From Calditrichaeota bacterium AABM5.125.24 (GTDB taxonomy: Bacteria; Electryoneota; AABM5-125-24; Hatepunaeales; Hatepunaeaceae): DNA of 11,497 nucleotides. The stretch covers positions 1 through 11,497 of the forward strand of contig MWJR01000122.1 of assembly GCA_002127415.1 (NCBI GenBank), read 5' to 3'. The notes below the pieces were generated by a model, which saw only the letters and a list, made by a program, of their open reading frames with translations, did not search any database and had not been told where the DNA came from. The position numbers were made by a program, and so were the translations under genes. Of the stretch, positions 1 to 7,317 are shown piece by piece (position 1 is the first letter of the stretch; every line of letters begins with the position of its first letter).

Positions 1-15
1 AACCCCCCCTTACTT

Positions 16-37
16 CCCCCCTTCTATAGAAGGGGGG
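16..37. repeat. 22-bp perfect palindrome (C6-TTC-TATA-GAA-G6)
   Basis: A run of six C, then TTC, TATA, GAA and six G reads identically on both strands and could form a 9-bp stem with a TATA loop. A second C-run sits just to its left (positions 3-9). No T-tract follows on either side, so it is not a convincing intrinsic terminator. It resembles the short intergenic palindromes elsewhere in this window. The rest of 1-186 is AT-rich and holds no gene or clear promoter that I can see. Confidence 0.6.
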
Positions 38-145
38 ATAAGCAGGAGCTGTCTTTAGTGACTGTCAACTATAAAATGTTCTGAGTAATAATAACGTAGT
101 AGTATTAAACCTGCGAGATAGCAATCAATTAATAATACTTAGCGC

Positions 146-163
146 CTTTGCGCCTTTGCGTGA
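146..163. repeat. Copy 1 of the CTTTGCGCCTTTGCGTGA repeat
   Basis: This 18-mer occurs identically at 9850-9867, and a diverged relative with alternating CTGCGT/CTCCGCGT units lies at 6142-6170. All three copies are intergenic. This one sits 23 bp before the start codon of the LeuD-like gene. Function is unknown; it looks like a dispersed low-complexity intergenic repeat. Confidence 0.6.
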
Positions 164-186
164 GATGAAAAAAATAGAGGATAAAT

Positions 187-723
187 ATGACAGACCGTGA
201 TACCGTAAAGCCGCTGGTGCTCCGTGGTCGAGCCCGGGTAGTGCCGGAGGCGAACGTCGATACCGATATGATCTTCCACAACCGGCACCTGCACATCACC
301 GACCGGTCTGAGATGGGTCGTCACATCTTCGGCAACCTGCCCGGTCGGGAGGACTTTCCCGCCGATGCGCGTCCGGGGGACATCCTGATTGTGGGACACA
401 ACTTTGGCTGCGGGTCGTCGCGCCAGCAGGCGGTTGACGGCTTCATCGCGCTCGGTGTGGCGGCTGTGGTGGGAGAATCGTTTGGAGCTATATATAAACG
501 TAATGCCATCAACGCCGGCTGGCCGCTGATGGAATGTCCGGAAATACTCACCCCTGGAGTCAAGGACGGAGACGAGCTGCTCCTTGACCTCGAAGCCGGA
601 ACAGTCGCCCGTTCGGATGGAACGGTGCTGGCGGAGGGCAAGCCGATGTCACAGGTGCAGAGGGACATCTACTTCGCCGGGGGACTGCTCGAACTGGCCG
701 CTGACACTTCAAGGACAAGGTGA
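187..723 (+). CDS. leuD: 3-isopropylmalate dehydratase small subunit-like (aconitase family swivel domain)
   Basis: This 178-residue protein is the small, swivelling subunit of a two-subunit aconitase-family hydro-lyase. Such enzymes isomerise 2- to 3-isopropylmalate in leucine synthesis, or related acids such as homocitrate. Visible signatures are VDTDMIF (24-30), GHNFGCGSSRQQA (70-82) and SFGAIYKRNAINAGWP (98-113). The length fits the short archaeal-type LeuD class rather than the roughly 200-residue enterobacterial form. The substrate-loop region reads FHNRHLHIT (30-38) instead of the familiar YLRT-type loop, so the exact substrate is uncertain. ATG 187 follows GAGG at 176-179 with good spacing. 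The catalytic large subunit (LeuC), which carries the Fe-S cluster, is not in the window; it may lie to the left or elsewhere. Family assignment is strong; substrate is inference. Confidence 0.88.
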   Translation: MTDRDTVKPLVLRGRARVVPEANVDTDMIFHNRHLHITDRSEMGRHIFGNLPGREDFPADARPGDILIVGHNFGCGSSRQQAVDGFIALGVAAVVGESFGAIYKRNAINAGWPLMECPEILTPGVKDGDELLLDLEAGTVARSDGTVLAEGKPMSQVQRDIYFAGGLLELAADTSRTR

Positions 724-788
724 AGGATCTCGAGGTAGAGAACATTATGGTTACCTTGGTCACTCTGGCAACCCGTTATTTTCGCCGA

Positions 789-807
789 GCCGGGTTCTCA
801 ACCCGGC
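789..807. repeat. Intergenic hairpin (GCCGGGTT-CTC-AACCCGGC)
   Basis: An 8-bp perfect stem with a 3-nt loop lies in the 160-bp gap between the LeuD-like gene and porX. There is no T-tract after it, so termination is doubtful. A similar CCCGGGTT/AACCCGGG motif occurs at 2619-2640, where it does have terminator form. I see no clear promoter or ribosome binding site in the rest of 724-883. Confidence 0.5.
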
Positions 808-883
808 CGGCAGGCGGCCAGGTTAAGAATCCCACACAACGAGAATATGTTCATGTTTGTCACTTTAATCATTATAGTCACCT

Positions 884-2449
884 ATGAAATCTGAGCGAAA
901 ACAGATCCTCTGGGTTGACGACGAGATTGATCTGCTTAAGTCGCATATCCTGTATCTCGCCCAGCACGGCTACGATGTCACTCAGGTCACCAACGGCCCC
1001 GACGCGCTGGAGCTAATCAAGACCCGAACATTTGACCTGGTGCTGATCGACGAGATGATGCCGGTGATGAACGGACTCGAGGTGCTGCGACGGCTGAAAG
1101 AGCTGCGCCCGGACCTGCCGGCGGTGATGGTCACCAAGAGCGAAGCCGAGGAGTTGATGGACAAGGCAATCGGCTCCAGGATTGACGGCTACCTGACCAA
1201 ACCGGTGAATCCCTCGCAGATACTCTCGGTTCTGAAGGGGATCCTCGACTTGCGCCAGCTCTCGGCGGGTCAGTTCGCCCGTCGCTGGGCCGAAGCATCC
1301 GCAGAACTCTCCAGCCTCATCGACAGTGATCTGGACGCCGAAGGCTGGCTCGACCTTCACACCCGACTCTGCAGCTGGGAGCTGGAGCTCGACCGATGGG
1401 GCGATGTGGAGCTATCCGGGATGCTGCGCGAGGTCAGGCTCGAAGCCGATCGACGCTTCAGCCGCTGGCTTGAACCGCACTATCCACAGTGGATTGCCTC
1501 CAGCCCGGATGAGCGGCCGCCGCTGTCGATGGACCTGGTCAAGCGCTGGCTGCTGCCGCTGCTTGATGAACCCGGTCCGGTGCTGTTTCTGGTCATAGAC
1601 TGCCTGCGGCTGGATCAATGGATATCGCTGGAGCCACTGCTGGCCGAAGACTTCGAGGTGCAGCGGGATGGATACTTCTCCATTCTCCCCTCGGCGACCC
1701 CCTATTCCCGTAATGCGATCTTCAGCGGTCTGACCCCGGCTGAGATCGAGCGGCTCCATCCGGACCTGTGGAGCGCGGGAGATGAAGATGAGGCATCTTC
1801 GAACCGGTTCGAGCGGCAGTTCCTGGCAGATCTACTCCAGCGTCGCGGAGTCAAACTCAAATCCGAACTGCGTTATGTAAAGGTGATCGAGGTCGAGGAG
1901 GCCGGCGAGTTCGAACGGCGGGTCAAGGACTATCTGCACCTGCCGCTGACCGCGATGGTCTATAACTTCGTGGACATCCTGCTCCACACCCGCCAGTCGG
2001 TCGAGGTCTTAAAGGAGATGCTGCCCGACGAGGCTGCCTTCCGCTCGGTGACGCGGGCCTGGTTCCAGCACTCGTCACTGCTGAGGATAATGCGCGCCTT
2101 CGGCGGGGCCGGGGGGAGGGTGCTGGTGACCTCCGATCACGGCTCAATGCGCGGGCGGCGGGGCGCCAAGGTTATCGGCGACCGGCAGACCTCGACCAGC
2201 CTGCGCTACAAGCACGGCCGCAACCTGAAGTTTGACCCCAAGCACGGGGTCAGAGTCAAAGAGCCGCTGAAGTGGGGTCTGCCCCGCCGCGGAGTCAACA
2301 CCGAATACATCCTGGCTGCTGAAGATTACTACTTTGTGTATCCCACCAACTACCACAAATATCTGGAGCTCTACCGCGACAGCTTCCAGCACGGCGGCAT
2401 CTCCCTGGACGAGATGGCACTGCCGGTGGTGACGCTGAGAGGGAAGTAA
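884..2449 (+). CDS. porX: PorX-type response regulator with PglZ domain
   Basis: 521 residues, close to PorX length in Bacteroidota. Residues 1-125 form a response-regulator receiver: acidic pair D12-D13, phospho-acceptor D56 (LIDEMMP), T84 and K106. Residues 126-220 are a helical linker. From about 230 runs a PglZ domain of the alkaline-phosphatase superfamily, with likely metal ligands D239 and D244 (VIDCLRLDQW), T272 (SATPYSRN), D418-H419 (TSDHGS) and H503 (FQHGGISLDEMALP). In Bacteroidota, PorX with histidine kinase PorY controls expression and function of the type IX secretion system, and its PglZ domain is reported to act as a phosphodiesterase. All key residues are present, so the protein should be active. 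ATG 884 has no Shine-Dalgarno sequence, as is common in this group. It is transcribed toward the beta-barrel gene. PorY is not visible here. Confidence 0.93.
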   Translation: MKSERKQILWVDDEIDLLKSHILYLAQHGYDVTQVTNGPDALELIKTRTFDLVLIDEMMPVMNGLEVLRRLKELRPDLPAVMVTKSEAEELMDKAIGSRIDGYLTKPVNPSQILSVLKGILDLRQLSAGQFARRWAEASAELSSLIDSDLDAEGWLDLHTRLCSWELELDRWGDVELSGMLREVRLEADRRFSRWLEPHYPQWIASSPDERPPLSMDLVKRWLLPLLDEPGPVLFLVIDCLRLDQWISLEPLLAEDFEVQRDGYFSILPSATPYSRNAIFSGLTPAEIERLHPDLWSAGDEDEASSNRFERQFLADLLQRRGVKLKSELRYVKVIEVEEAGEFERRVKDYLHLPLTAMVYNFVDILLHTRQSVEVLKEMLPDEAAFRSVTRAWFQHSSLLRIMRAFGGAGGRVLVTSDHGSMRGRRGAKVIGDRQTSTSLRYKHGRNLKFDPKHGVRVKEPLKWGLPRRGVNTEYILAAEDYYFVYPTNYHKYLELYRDSFQHGGISLDEMALPVVTLRGK

Positions 2450-2457
2450 TTAAGACG

Positions 2458-2473
2458 ATTGTCAATTGACAAT
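2458..2473. repeat. 16-bp perfect palindrome ATTGTCAATTGACAAT
   Basis: This lies 9 bp after the porX stop codon and overlaps a second palindrome, GACAATTGTC (2468-2477). It is AT-rich and has no downstream T-run, so it is a weak terminator candidate at best. It could equally be a protein-binding site. Confidence 0.4.
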
Positions 2474-2570
2474 TGTCACACCTGTCAGTCAACCCATTAC
2501 ATTCTATTAATATCCACCTGCAGCGAATTACGGACAGTTCTGAAGATTCAGGACGCCCCACCTCCATTTT

Positions 2571-2597
2571 GTCATCGCGAGCGAAGCGAAGCAATCT
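2571..2597. repeat. Half-copy of the GTCATTGCGAG...GAAGCAATCT dispersed repeat
   Basis: The segment begins GTCATCGCGAG and ends CGAAGCAATCT, matching the left arm of the larger inverted repeat at 9752-9835. Such elements are widespread in environmental bacterial genomes. Here only one arm is present, in the gap between the convergent porX and the beta-barrel gene. Confidence 0.6.
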
Positions 2598-2607
2598 ATT
2601 CACTGCC

Positions 2608-2640
2608 ATAAAAAGAAACCCGGGTTGCAGGCAACCCGGG
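2608..2640 (-). terminator. Intrinsic terminator of the beta-barrel gene
   Basis: Read on the - strand, a perfect 10-bp stem (CCCGGGTTGC / GCAACCCGGG, loop of 2) is followed at once by TTTCTTTTTAT. It starts 33 nt beyond the stop codon of the - strand gene at 2673-3293, as expected for a Rho-independent terminator. On the + strand no T-run follows, so it should not stop porX transcription efficiently. Confidence 0.75.
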
Positions 2641-2672
2641 CCACACAAGCAGAAACCCAGAGCCCAGAGTCC

Positions 2673-3293
2673 TCAATGCGCCAGCAGCCCCAATCCAATA
2701 AACAGGATGTTCATCCCGCCATCGGACGAGAAGATGTGCTGGAAGCGGAGTGTCGGCTCGACTGCACCCAACAACTCGACTGATAAACCCGCCGACAGCC
2801 CGGGCACAACCTCAGAGCCTTCATCACGAAATATCTCCCGGTTCAGAGCCACGTCGTTCTGGGAAGAAAACCCCTTGACCTCGATGTCCGGCCATTTGAG
2901 GTAGAACAGCCCGACCCCTCCTTCAACCCAGACCGGAATAGACCGGCGAGACAGTGACAACAGCCGGTAACGCGCCACACCGGACAGCTCGCCGAGCGCC
3001 TGCCAACCTATGTTCCGCTCAACCTTGAAATCCCGCGAACCGACCCGCAGCATCTCTTCGGCATCGGGCTTCCAGCGCTGGAAGGATACGCGTCCTCCAC
3101 AGTCGAAATTCAACCTCACCGGATGGAAGATGTCCAGGCTCACCAGATAACCCGCCCGCCACTCCTGCGCTTTGTCACCGACCGGTAGAGAAAGTCCGGC
3201 ACTGGGGATATAGCTCATATTGTAACCTCTGGCCTCGCTGCAGATTAAGGCCATCAATATAGAAGCCAGGATAATGACCTTCAGTCGATCCAA
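2673..3293 (-). CDS. Secreted outer-membrane beta-barrel-like protein, uncharacterised
   Basis: 206 residues. The N-terminus is a clear Sec signal peptide: MDRLK, then a hydrophobic stretch (VIILASILMALIC, 6-18), with probable cleavage near residue 23. The mature part has alternating polar/hydrophobic segments with many aromatic and glycine residues and ends in a glycine/leucine-rich strand (NILFIGLGLLAH). This fits a small outer-membrane beta-barrel such as the OmpA/OmpW-like folds common near T9SS genes, but no specific family is recognisable. The start is TTG 3293, preceded by AGG about 6 nt upstream; it gives the complete signal peptide. The gene lies 246 bp downstream of the M14 peptidase on the same strand and ends in the terminator at 2608-2640. 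Barrel assignment is inference from pattern. Confidence 0.75.
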   Translation of the reverse strand: MDRLKVIILASILMALICSEARGYNMSYIPSAGLSLPVGDKAQEWRAGYLVSLDIFHPVRLNFDCGGRVSFQRWKPDAEEMLRVGSRDFKVERNIGWQALGELSGVARYRLLSLSRRSIPVWVEGGVGLFYLKWPDIEVKGFSSQNDVALNREIFRDEGSEVVPGLSAGLSVELLGAVEPTLRFQHIFSSDGGMNILFIGLGLLAH

Positions 3294-3394
3294 TCTACGC
3301 CTCTGGTTTTGGAAACTGGTAAGTTGAAATTAGAACCCTTTCAACAGCTCAAATCACTTTGTCACTCTGTCACTGCAAAATTCATCCATCTGAA

Positions 3395-3427
3395 GCGGAC
3401 GCGGACAAGAATGTCCGCGCTACCGGC
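3395..3427. repeat. GCGGACA hairpin repeat, copy 1
   Basis: A perfect 8-bp stem CGCGGACA / TGTCCGCG (3400-3407, 3412-3419) with loop AGAA, followed by CTACCGGC. A nearly identical unit lies 78 bp further right. Both occupy the 246-bp gap between the M14 gene and the beta-barrel gene, together with several short TGTCACTTTGTCACT-like runs. No gene is seen in that gap. Confidence 0.7.
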
Positions 3428-3473
3428 ATAAAACCCTGTCACTTTGTCACTCAAATAACTAATCTACCTTTAT

Positions 3474-3505
3474 CGGACGCGGACAGGAATGTCCGCGCTA
3501 CCAGC
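3474..3505. repeat. GCGGACA hairpin repeat, copy 2
   Basis: The second unit of the direct repeat: stem CGCGGACA / TGTCCGCG at 3478-3485 and 3490-3497, loop GGAA, then CTACCAGC. It differs from copy 1 only in the loop and flanks. Keeping the stem while varying the loop is typical of REP-like elements. Confidence 0.7.
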
Positions 3506-3539
3506 ACATGGTTTATCACTCAGGCAGTTAGGAACTTTA

Positions 3540-6089
3540 TCACTTTATTAACATCACCTTTTTTATCCGCTGGCTGCCGTTTGCACCGGCCCGTAGGAGA
3601 TAGAGCCCGGTCGGCAATGCAGCAGCATCGACGGTTATCCGGTGCGTTCCGGCGGGCAGATCCTCATCCGGCACTTGCAGCGCCGGCCGCCCCAAAATAT
3701 CGAAAAGCGTCATCTTCAGCCTTCCGGCTTCAGGCATTGATACCCTCACCTGCACCAGCGAGTTGAACGGATTCGGATAGGGCTCCCACATTGTAAACCG
3801 CCGTGGTAGAGGCGCGTTCGAGGTGACCTCCGGCGGCGCCTGGTTGGAAGCCAGCAGCTGGACGTCGTCGATATAAACGCCGTCCATCTCGATATGCTCA
3901 TCGCTGCGCAGGTGGAAGCGGAAGTGAACCACCGGCTCGCCGCAGAAGTCGTCGAGCGAAACCACGAATCTCCTCCACGGCGCAAACTGCTGCAGATTTA
4001 TGGCATAGGCGTTCCAAGGACGGATCGGGACATCTTCCAGGAACGATAGTTCCTGGTGGGCCGGAGCAACCTGCGTCCAGTCCCACTCGGAGGGGCTTGA
4101 CCCCGGCTCCCAACCGGTTGAGACCTCAACCCACAGCGAGTCATAGCCCGGTTCCAGCGCCTGGTTCAGCCAGTAAACCAACGTTGCCGTGCGGGCGGAC
4201 GACAGATCGAAGTGGTCATCCAGCAGGTTATACGGGGCGCACCAGCCGTCCTCTCCGCGGATGGTATTTCCCCACCGGCTATCGGTCAGGCAGCGGGGAG
4301 GGGTGTGACAGATGTCGTTGGTCAGATCCCACCTGGCCAGCGAGTCCATCCCATTCAGGTTCATCACGTTGTCCGATGTATATATAACATCGCCGCCGTC
4401 GAAGTTCTGGTCCAGTAACAGGTGTGCTCGGCTGAGGGTGACATTCAGAGTGGTGTCCGAGGAGATCGACTTCTCAATCCGTCGGGGGACAAACTCATTC
4501 CCTTTTAGAAGGGTGAAGCGGTAGCCTCCATCCGGCAGCTCAAGCTGGATCCGACCGCCCTGCACGGTATGGGTCCAGCTCTCTCCTGGGTGCCAGGGCG
4601 GGAACTGAACAGGCGGCACTGTATCCACAATGCCCCGCCAGCCGAACAGGGACGGTGACCACAGATGTTCGATTTCGAGCTCGAGCTGACCTTCTATCGG
4701 GAGGCTGTCCTGGTCGAATGTCTGGACGATAATCTGATGGCGCGGCAGGACCTCAAGCTCCACCTGAAGAGGTGTCTGGTCGAGCTGGGCCATGACCAGA
4801 CCCTGACGGGTGCGATAGCCGAACTTCGATACCGTAAGGGTATCGAAAAACGAACTGAACAATATCCTCTGAAATGCCCCGTTACGGGGGTTGGTAGTGC
4901 GGTAGGGGATCAGCGGGGTGGAGAGCGAACTGAACACCAGCCGCGCCTCAAGCGGGTTACCGCCCTGGTCGGTGACCTTGAGGACTAACCTGTTGACCTC
5001 AATATCCCCGAAATCATCACTCCTGACGCCGGCGGCGCTGTTGAGGTAGTATTCGATTCCCGGGCGGCATCCGTCTATGACCTGCATTATGCCGGCCGAG
5101 TCGGGCTGCATACCCTCGTCAGCTCCACCTATCTCAATTCGATAAGACAGGCTGTTGTATCTCCAGTAAAAGTATGCGTCGCTGTTGCCGTTAGGCGTGG
5201 TCATAGCCGCCGGCTCGTAGTGACCGCTCTCACCCAATTTCTGGCAGCGGCTGGCGACATGGATGGCTACCTGATGTATGATGTTGACATCCGGTGAATA
5301 CTTGAGATTTTCACCCACCCCGAAAGCCCAGGGGTAGATGACTTTTTCGGCGAAATTGCCGGTTCGGGAGCTGTGCAGGACCACCGAATGCATCGGGCGA
5401 ACGCGTTCCATAAGCCTGTCGAGCGCCCGCGTCTCGGCCTCGCTGAACGGTGCCGGTCCGCGGAAGTAGTCATACGGTTCGGTCCTCCCGGTCATCAGAA
5501 ACGGATCGCCCTTGATCCAGAACAGCGGGAAGTTGCGGTTCAGATCGACCCCGGAGGTGTCTCCGCCCCATCCGGTTATGAAGCGGAAACGGCCGTCCCC
5601 TATCATATCCCGTGTGTTCTTGCGGAAGGTGTGATCCTCTGTATAAACCGCGTTCAACCCATCCGGGTTGGCGGTGGGGACAATCCAGAGGTCGATCGAC
5701 CGCAGCCAGTTTCTGGCGTCACTTTCCCGACTCACAGCCTTCTCAAGCAGCCACATACAGAACTCAACTCCCAGCACCTCTTCGGCGTGCACCTGACCGA
5801 CGATAACCACCGCCGGACGGATAGTGGTGGTATCATCCACATTGCGGGAGATCTTCACGGCATAGATGGGCAGCTTCCCCTCCTGGCTGTAGCCGATGGA
5901 GTCCACCCGCACCCAGCCGGGAAGCGAATCCTGGAGGGCGAATATCCTGGTGTATATCTCGTCCACGTGATGGTAGGCGGGGTCAGATATCCTCGCCGAA
6001 CATGGCACCGCGAGGTTCATCACCGCCAGCGCAATGACCACCATAAAGAAGGCTCTCAGCAAGCGTTTCCCGAACATCGGCAATCCCAT
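3540..6089 (-). CDS. Secreted M14 zinc carboxypeptidase with T9SS type A sorting domain
   Basis: About 849 residues from ATG 6089. The frame stays open to TTG 6131, but ATG 6089 or 6077 gives a proper signal peptide (MFGKRLL, hydrophobic core, VPCSA). Residues 36-350 are an M14 catalytic domain: zinc ligands H101-x-x-E104 (GQVHAEE) and H239 (VVLHSS), substrate-binding N185-R186 (DLNRNFP), YFRGPAPFSEAET, and general base E319 (YRIEIGG). Next come two beta-sandwich regions (about 365-452 and 452-555), the first carboxypeptidase-regulatory-like, then a jelly-roll-like domain (557-748, with FRFHLRSD and GVYIDDV). The C-terminus (768-849) is a T9SS sorting domain. The enzyme should be exported through Sec and T9SS and trim peptides at the cell surface or outside. 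The architecture recalls P. gingivalis CPG70. It lies 95 bp after alr. Confidence 0.92.
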   Translation of the reverse strand: MGLPMFGKRLLRAFFMVVIALAVMNLAVPCSARISDPAYHHVDEIYTRIFALQDSLPGWVRVDSIGYSQEGKLPIYAVKISRNVDDTTTIRPAVVIVGQVHAEEVLGVEFCMWLLEKAVSRESDARNWLRSIDLWIVPTANPDGLNAVYTEDHTFRKNTRDMIGDGRFRFITGWGGDTSGVDLNRNFPLFWIKGDPFLMTGRTEPYDYFRGPAPFSEAETRALDRLMERVRPMHSVVLHSSRTGNFAEKVIYPWAFGVGENLKYSPDVNIIHQVAIHVASRCQKLGESGHYEPAAMTTPNGNSDAYFYWRYNSLSYRIEIGGADEGMQPDSAGIMQVIDGCRPGIEYYLNSAAGVRSDDFGDIEVNRLVLKVTDQGGNPLEARLVFSSLSTPLIPYRTTNPRNGAFQRILFSSFFDTLTVSKFGYRTRQGLVMAQLDQTPLQVELEVLPRHQIIVQTFDQDSLPIEGQLELEIEHLWSPSLFGWRGIVDTVPPVQFPPWHPGESWTHTVQGGRIQLELPDGGYRFTLLKGNEFVPRRIEKSISSDTTLNVTLSRAHLLLDQNFDGGDVIYTSDNVMNLNGMDSLARWDLTNDICHTPPRCLTDSRWGNTIRGEDGWCAPYNLLDDHFDLSSARTATLVYWLNQALEPGYDSLWVEVSTGWEPGSSPSEWDWTQVAPAHQELSFLEDVPIRPWNAYAINLQQFAPWRRFVVSLDDFCGEPVVHFRFHLRSDEHIEMDGVYIDDVQLLASNQAPPEVTSNAPLPRRFTMWEPYPNPFNSLVQVRVSMPEAGRLKMTLFDILGRPALQVPDEDLPAGTHRITVDAAALPTGLYLLRAGANGSQRIKKVMLIK
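3543..3788 (-). other. T9SS type A C-terminal sorting domain of the M14 peptidase
   Basis: The last 80 or so residues carry the standard pattern: YPNPFN near the start, an alternating beta-strand region, LFDILGR, LPAGTHRITVD, LPTGLYLLR and a basic end, KKVMLIK. This family signal directs Sec-exported proteins through the type IX translocon, after which it is removed. Its presence implies that the organism encodes a T9SS outside this window. Confidence 0.92.
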
Positions 6090-6141
6090 GGTTTGTAAAT
6101 AAATCTCACCAAGGATGTAATGGCGATACAATACAAAAAAA

Positions 6142-6170
6142 CTCTGCGTTCTCCGCGTCTCTGCGTGAGA
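6142..6170. repeat. Diverged CTGCGT/CTCCGCGT low-complexity repeat
   Basis: This is a run of related hexamer-to-octamer units (CTCTGCGTT, CTCCGCGT, CTCTGCGTGAGA) in the 95-bp gap between alr and the M14 gene. It resembles the repeats at 146-163 and 9850-9867. No terminator or promoter is evident in the gap. Confidence 0.5.
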
Positions 6171-6184
6171 ATCCTACAGAAGCC

Positions 6185-7306
6185 TCACTCAATATAGACA
6201 CGCGGCACCCTGGCGGTCAATCCGCACAGCAGCTCGTAAGGGGTGGCATCCAGCGCCCGGCACAGCTCCCACAGCGGCAGCTCCTGACCCTCCCCTCGAC
6301 CGAACAGGAGCACCTCATCGCCGAGGTAGGCCTCCGGGCCGGCGTCGATGGTAATCTGGTCCATCGAGACCTTCCCCACTACCGGGCATCTCCTCCCACG
6401 CAGCATAACCCAGCCCCTGTTGCCGGCGTGGCGTGGGTAGCCGTCGCCGTAGCCGATGGGAACCGTGGCAATCCATCTTCCGCCGGGTGAACGCCAGGTG
6501 GCTCCATAGCCGATGGTGGCTCCTTCAGGGGGATACTTAACGAAGACCACCCGCGATTTGAGCGCCATCACCGGCCGCAGATCGACCTGTCCTTCCAGGT
6601 GCGGAGCCGGGGCGTGGCCGTAGAGCATCAGCCCGGGCCTGACCATAGTGAAGCGGGTTTCGTCAGCCATCTGGAACATCGCCCCGCTGTTGGCCATATG
6701 AATCAGCGGCGGCTCAAGTCCCGCCTTCCGTGCCACCTCGATTGCCCCACTGAACCGTTCGAGCTGGGTTCGGGTGAGACTCGGATCCTCGGCTTCAGAG
6801 GCGGCCAGGTGGGTGTAGAGACCCCGGACGTCAAGGTGCCGCAGCCGGGCGACTCCGGTCAGGAACGGCTCGGCGGTGTGCCACTGCTGGCCGATACGCC
6901 CCATCCCGGTATCTATCTTCAATTGCACCGCAGCCCTGACCTGCCGCGCCGCAGCCACCGCCTCGACCTGCCGCGCCTTCCACAGAGATGACACGGTTAT
7001 CTCGAGGTTGTAGTCGAGGTAACGGTCGATCTGTTCATCGACCAGCCCCCCCATCACCAGGATCGGCAGCACGAGCCCGGCCTCGCGCAGCGCTACCCCC
7101 TCCTCGAGAAAGCTGACACCCAGGTAGTCGGCACCACAGGCCTCGAACTCGCGTGCCACCCGCTCCAGTCCGTGACCGTAGGCCTCGGCCTTCACAAGGG
7201 CCATCAGCTTCACACCGCCGGCCATGCGACGGGTCAGGTCGAAGTTGTGCCGCAGGGCGGTGAGATATATCTCAGCGCGCGTGGGGCGTTTGGTAGACTT
7301 ATTTAA
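6185..7306 (-). CDS. alr: Alanine racemase; no canonical start codon for the full N-terminus
   Basis: PLP-dependent interconversion of L- and D-alanine for peptidoglycan. The first canonical start is ATG 7225 (346 residues), but in-frame homology continues upstream (RPTRAEIYLTALRHNFDL, from about 7288), which is normal for Alr. Read from TTA 7306 the protein has 373 residues and the PLP lysine becomes K39 (VKAEAYGHG), the usual position. Other landmarks in that numbering are LKIDTGMGRIG (129-139), HMANSGA (203-209), MVRPGLMLYG (221-230), the catalytic tyrosine Y286 (PIGYGDGY) and KVSMDQ (312-317), ending RVPRVYIE. TTA 7306 lies 6 nt after GAGG (7316-7313), so it may be a mutated TTG or a sequence error. 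The frame stays open to a TGA at 7354-7352 with no ATG, GTG or TTG. The NYN stop is 11 nt away, suggesting co-transcription. Confidence 0.9.
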   Translation of the reverse strand, partial: LNKSTKRPTRAEIYLTALRHNFDLTRRMAGGVKLMALVKAEAYGHGLERVAREFEACGADYLGVSFLEEGVALREAGLVLPILVMGGLVDEQIDRYLDYNLEITVSSLWKARQVEAVAAARQVRAAVQLKIDTGMGRIGQQWHTAEPFLTGVARLRHLDVRGLYTHLAASEAEDPSLTRTQLERFSGAIEVARKAGLEPPLIHMANSGAMFQMADETRFTMVRPGLMLYGHAPAPHLEGQVDLRPVMALKSRVVFVKYPPEGATIGYGATWRSPGGRWIATVPIGYGDGYPRHAGNRGWVMLRGRRCPVVGKVSMDQITIDAGPEAYLGDEVLLFGRGEGQELPLWELCRALDATPYELLCGLTARVPRVYIE

Positions 7307-7317
7307 TTCAGTCCTCG

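Noticed and set aside
1..186. tRNA or other structured RNA gene at the left edge
   Set aside because: No cloverleaf, TTCGA-type arm or CCA end is visible; only a palindrome and a low-complexity repeat are present.
2473..2904. 143-residue + strand open frame after porX
   Set aside because: It runs through the terminator and antisense to the beta-barrel gene, has no ribosome binding site and has no domain pattern.
3395..3505. CRISPR-like repeat pair
   Set aside because: There are only two units with a 45-bp gap of ordinary intergenic sequence, and no cas genes or leader. They fit REP-like hairpins better.
5373..6098. 241-residue + strand open frame opposite the M14 peptidase
   Set aside because: Antisense shadow of the signal peptide and catalytic domain of the M14 enzyme; its translation has no family signature.
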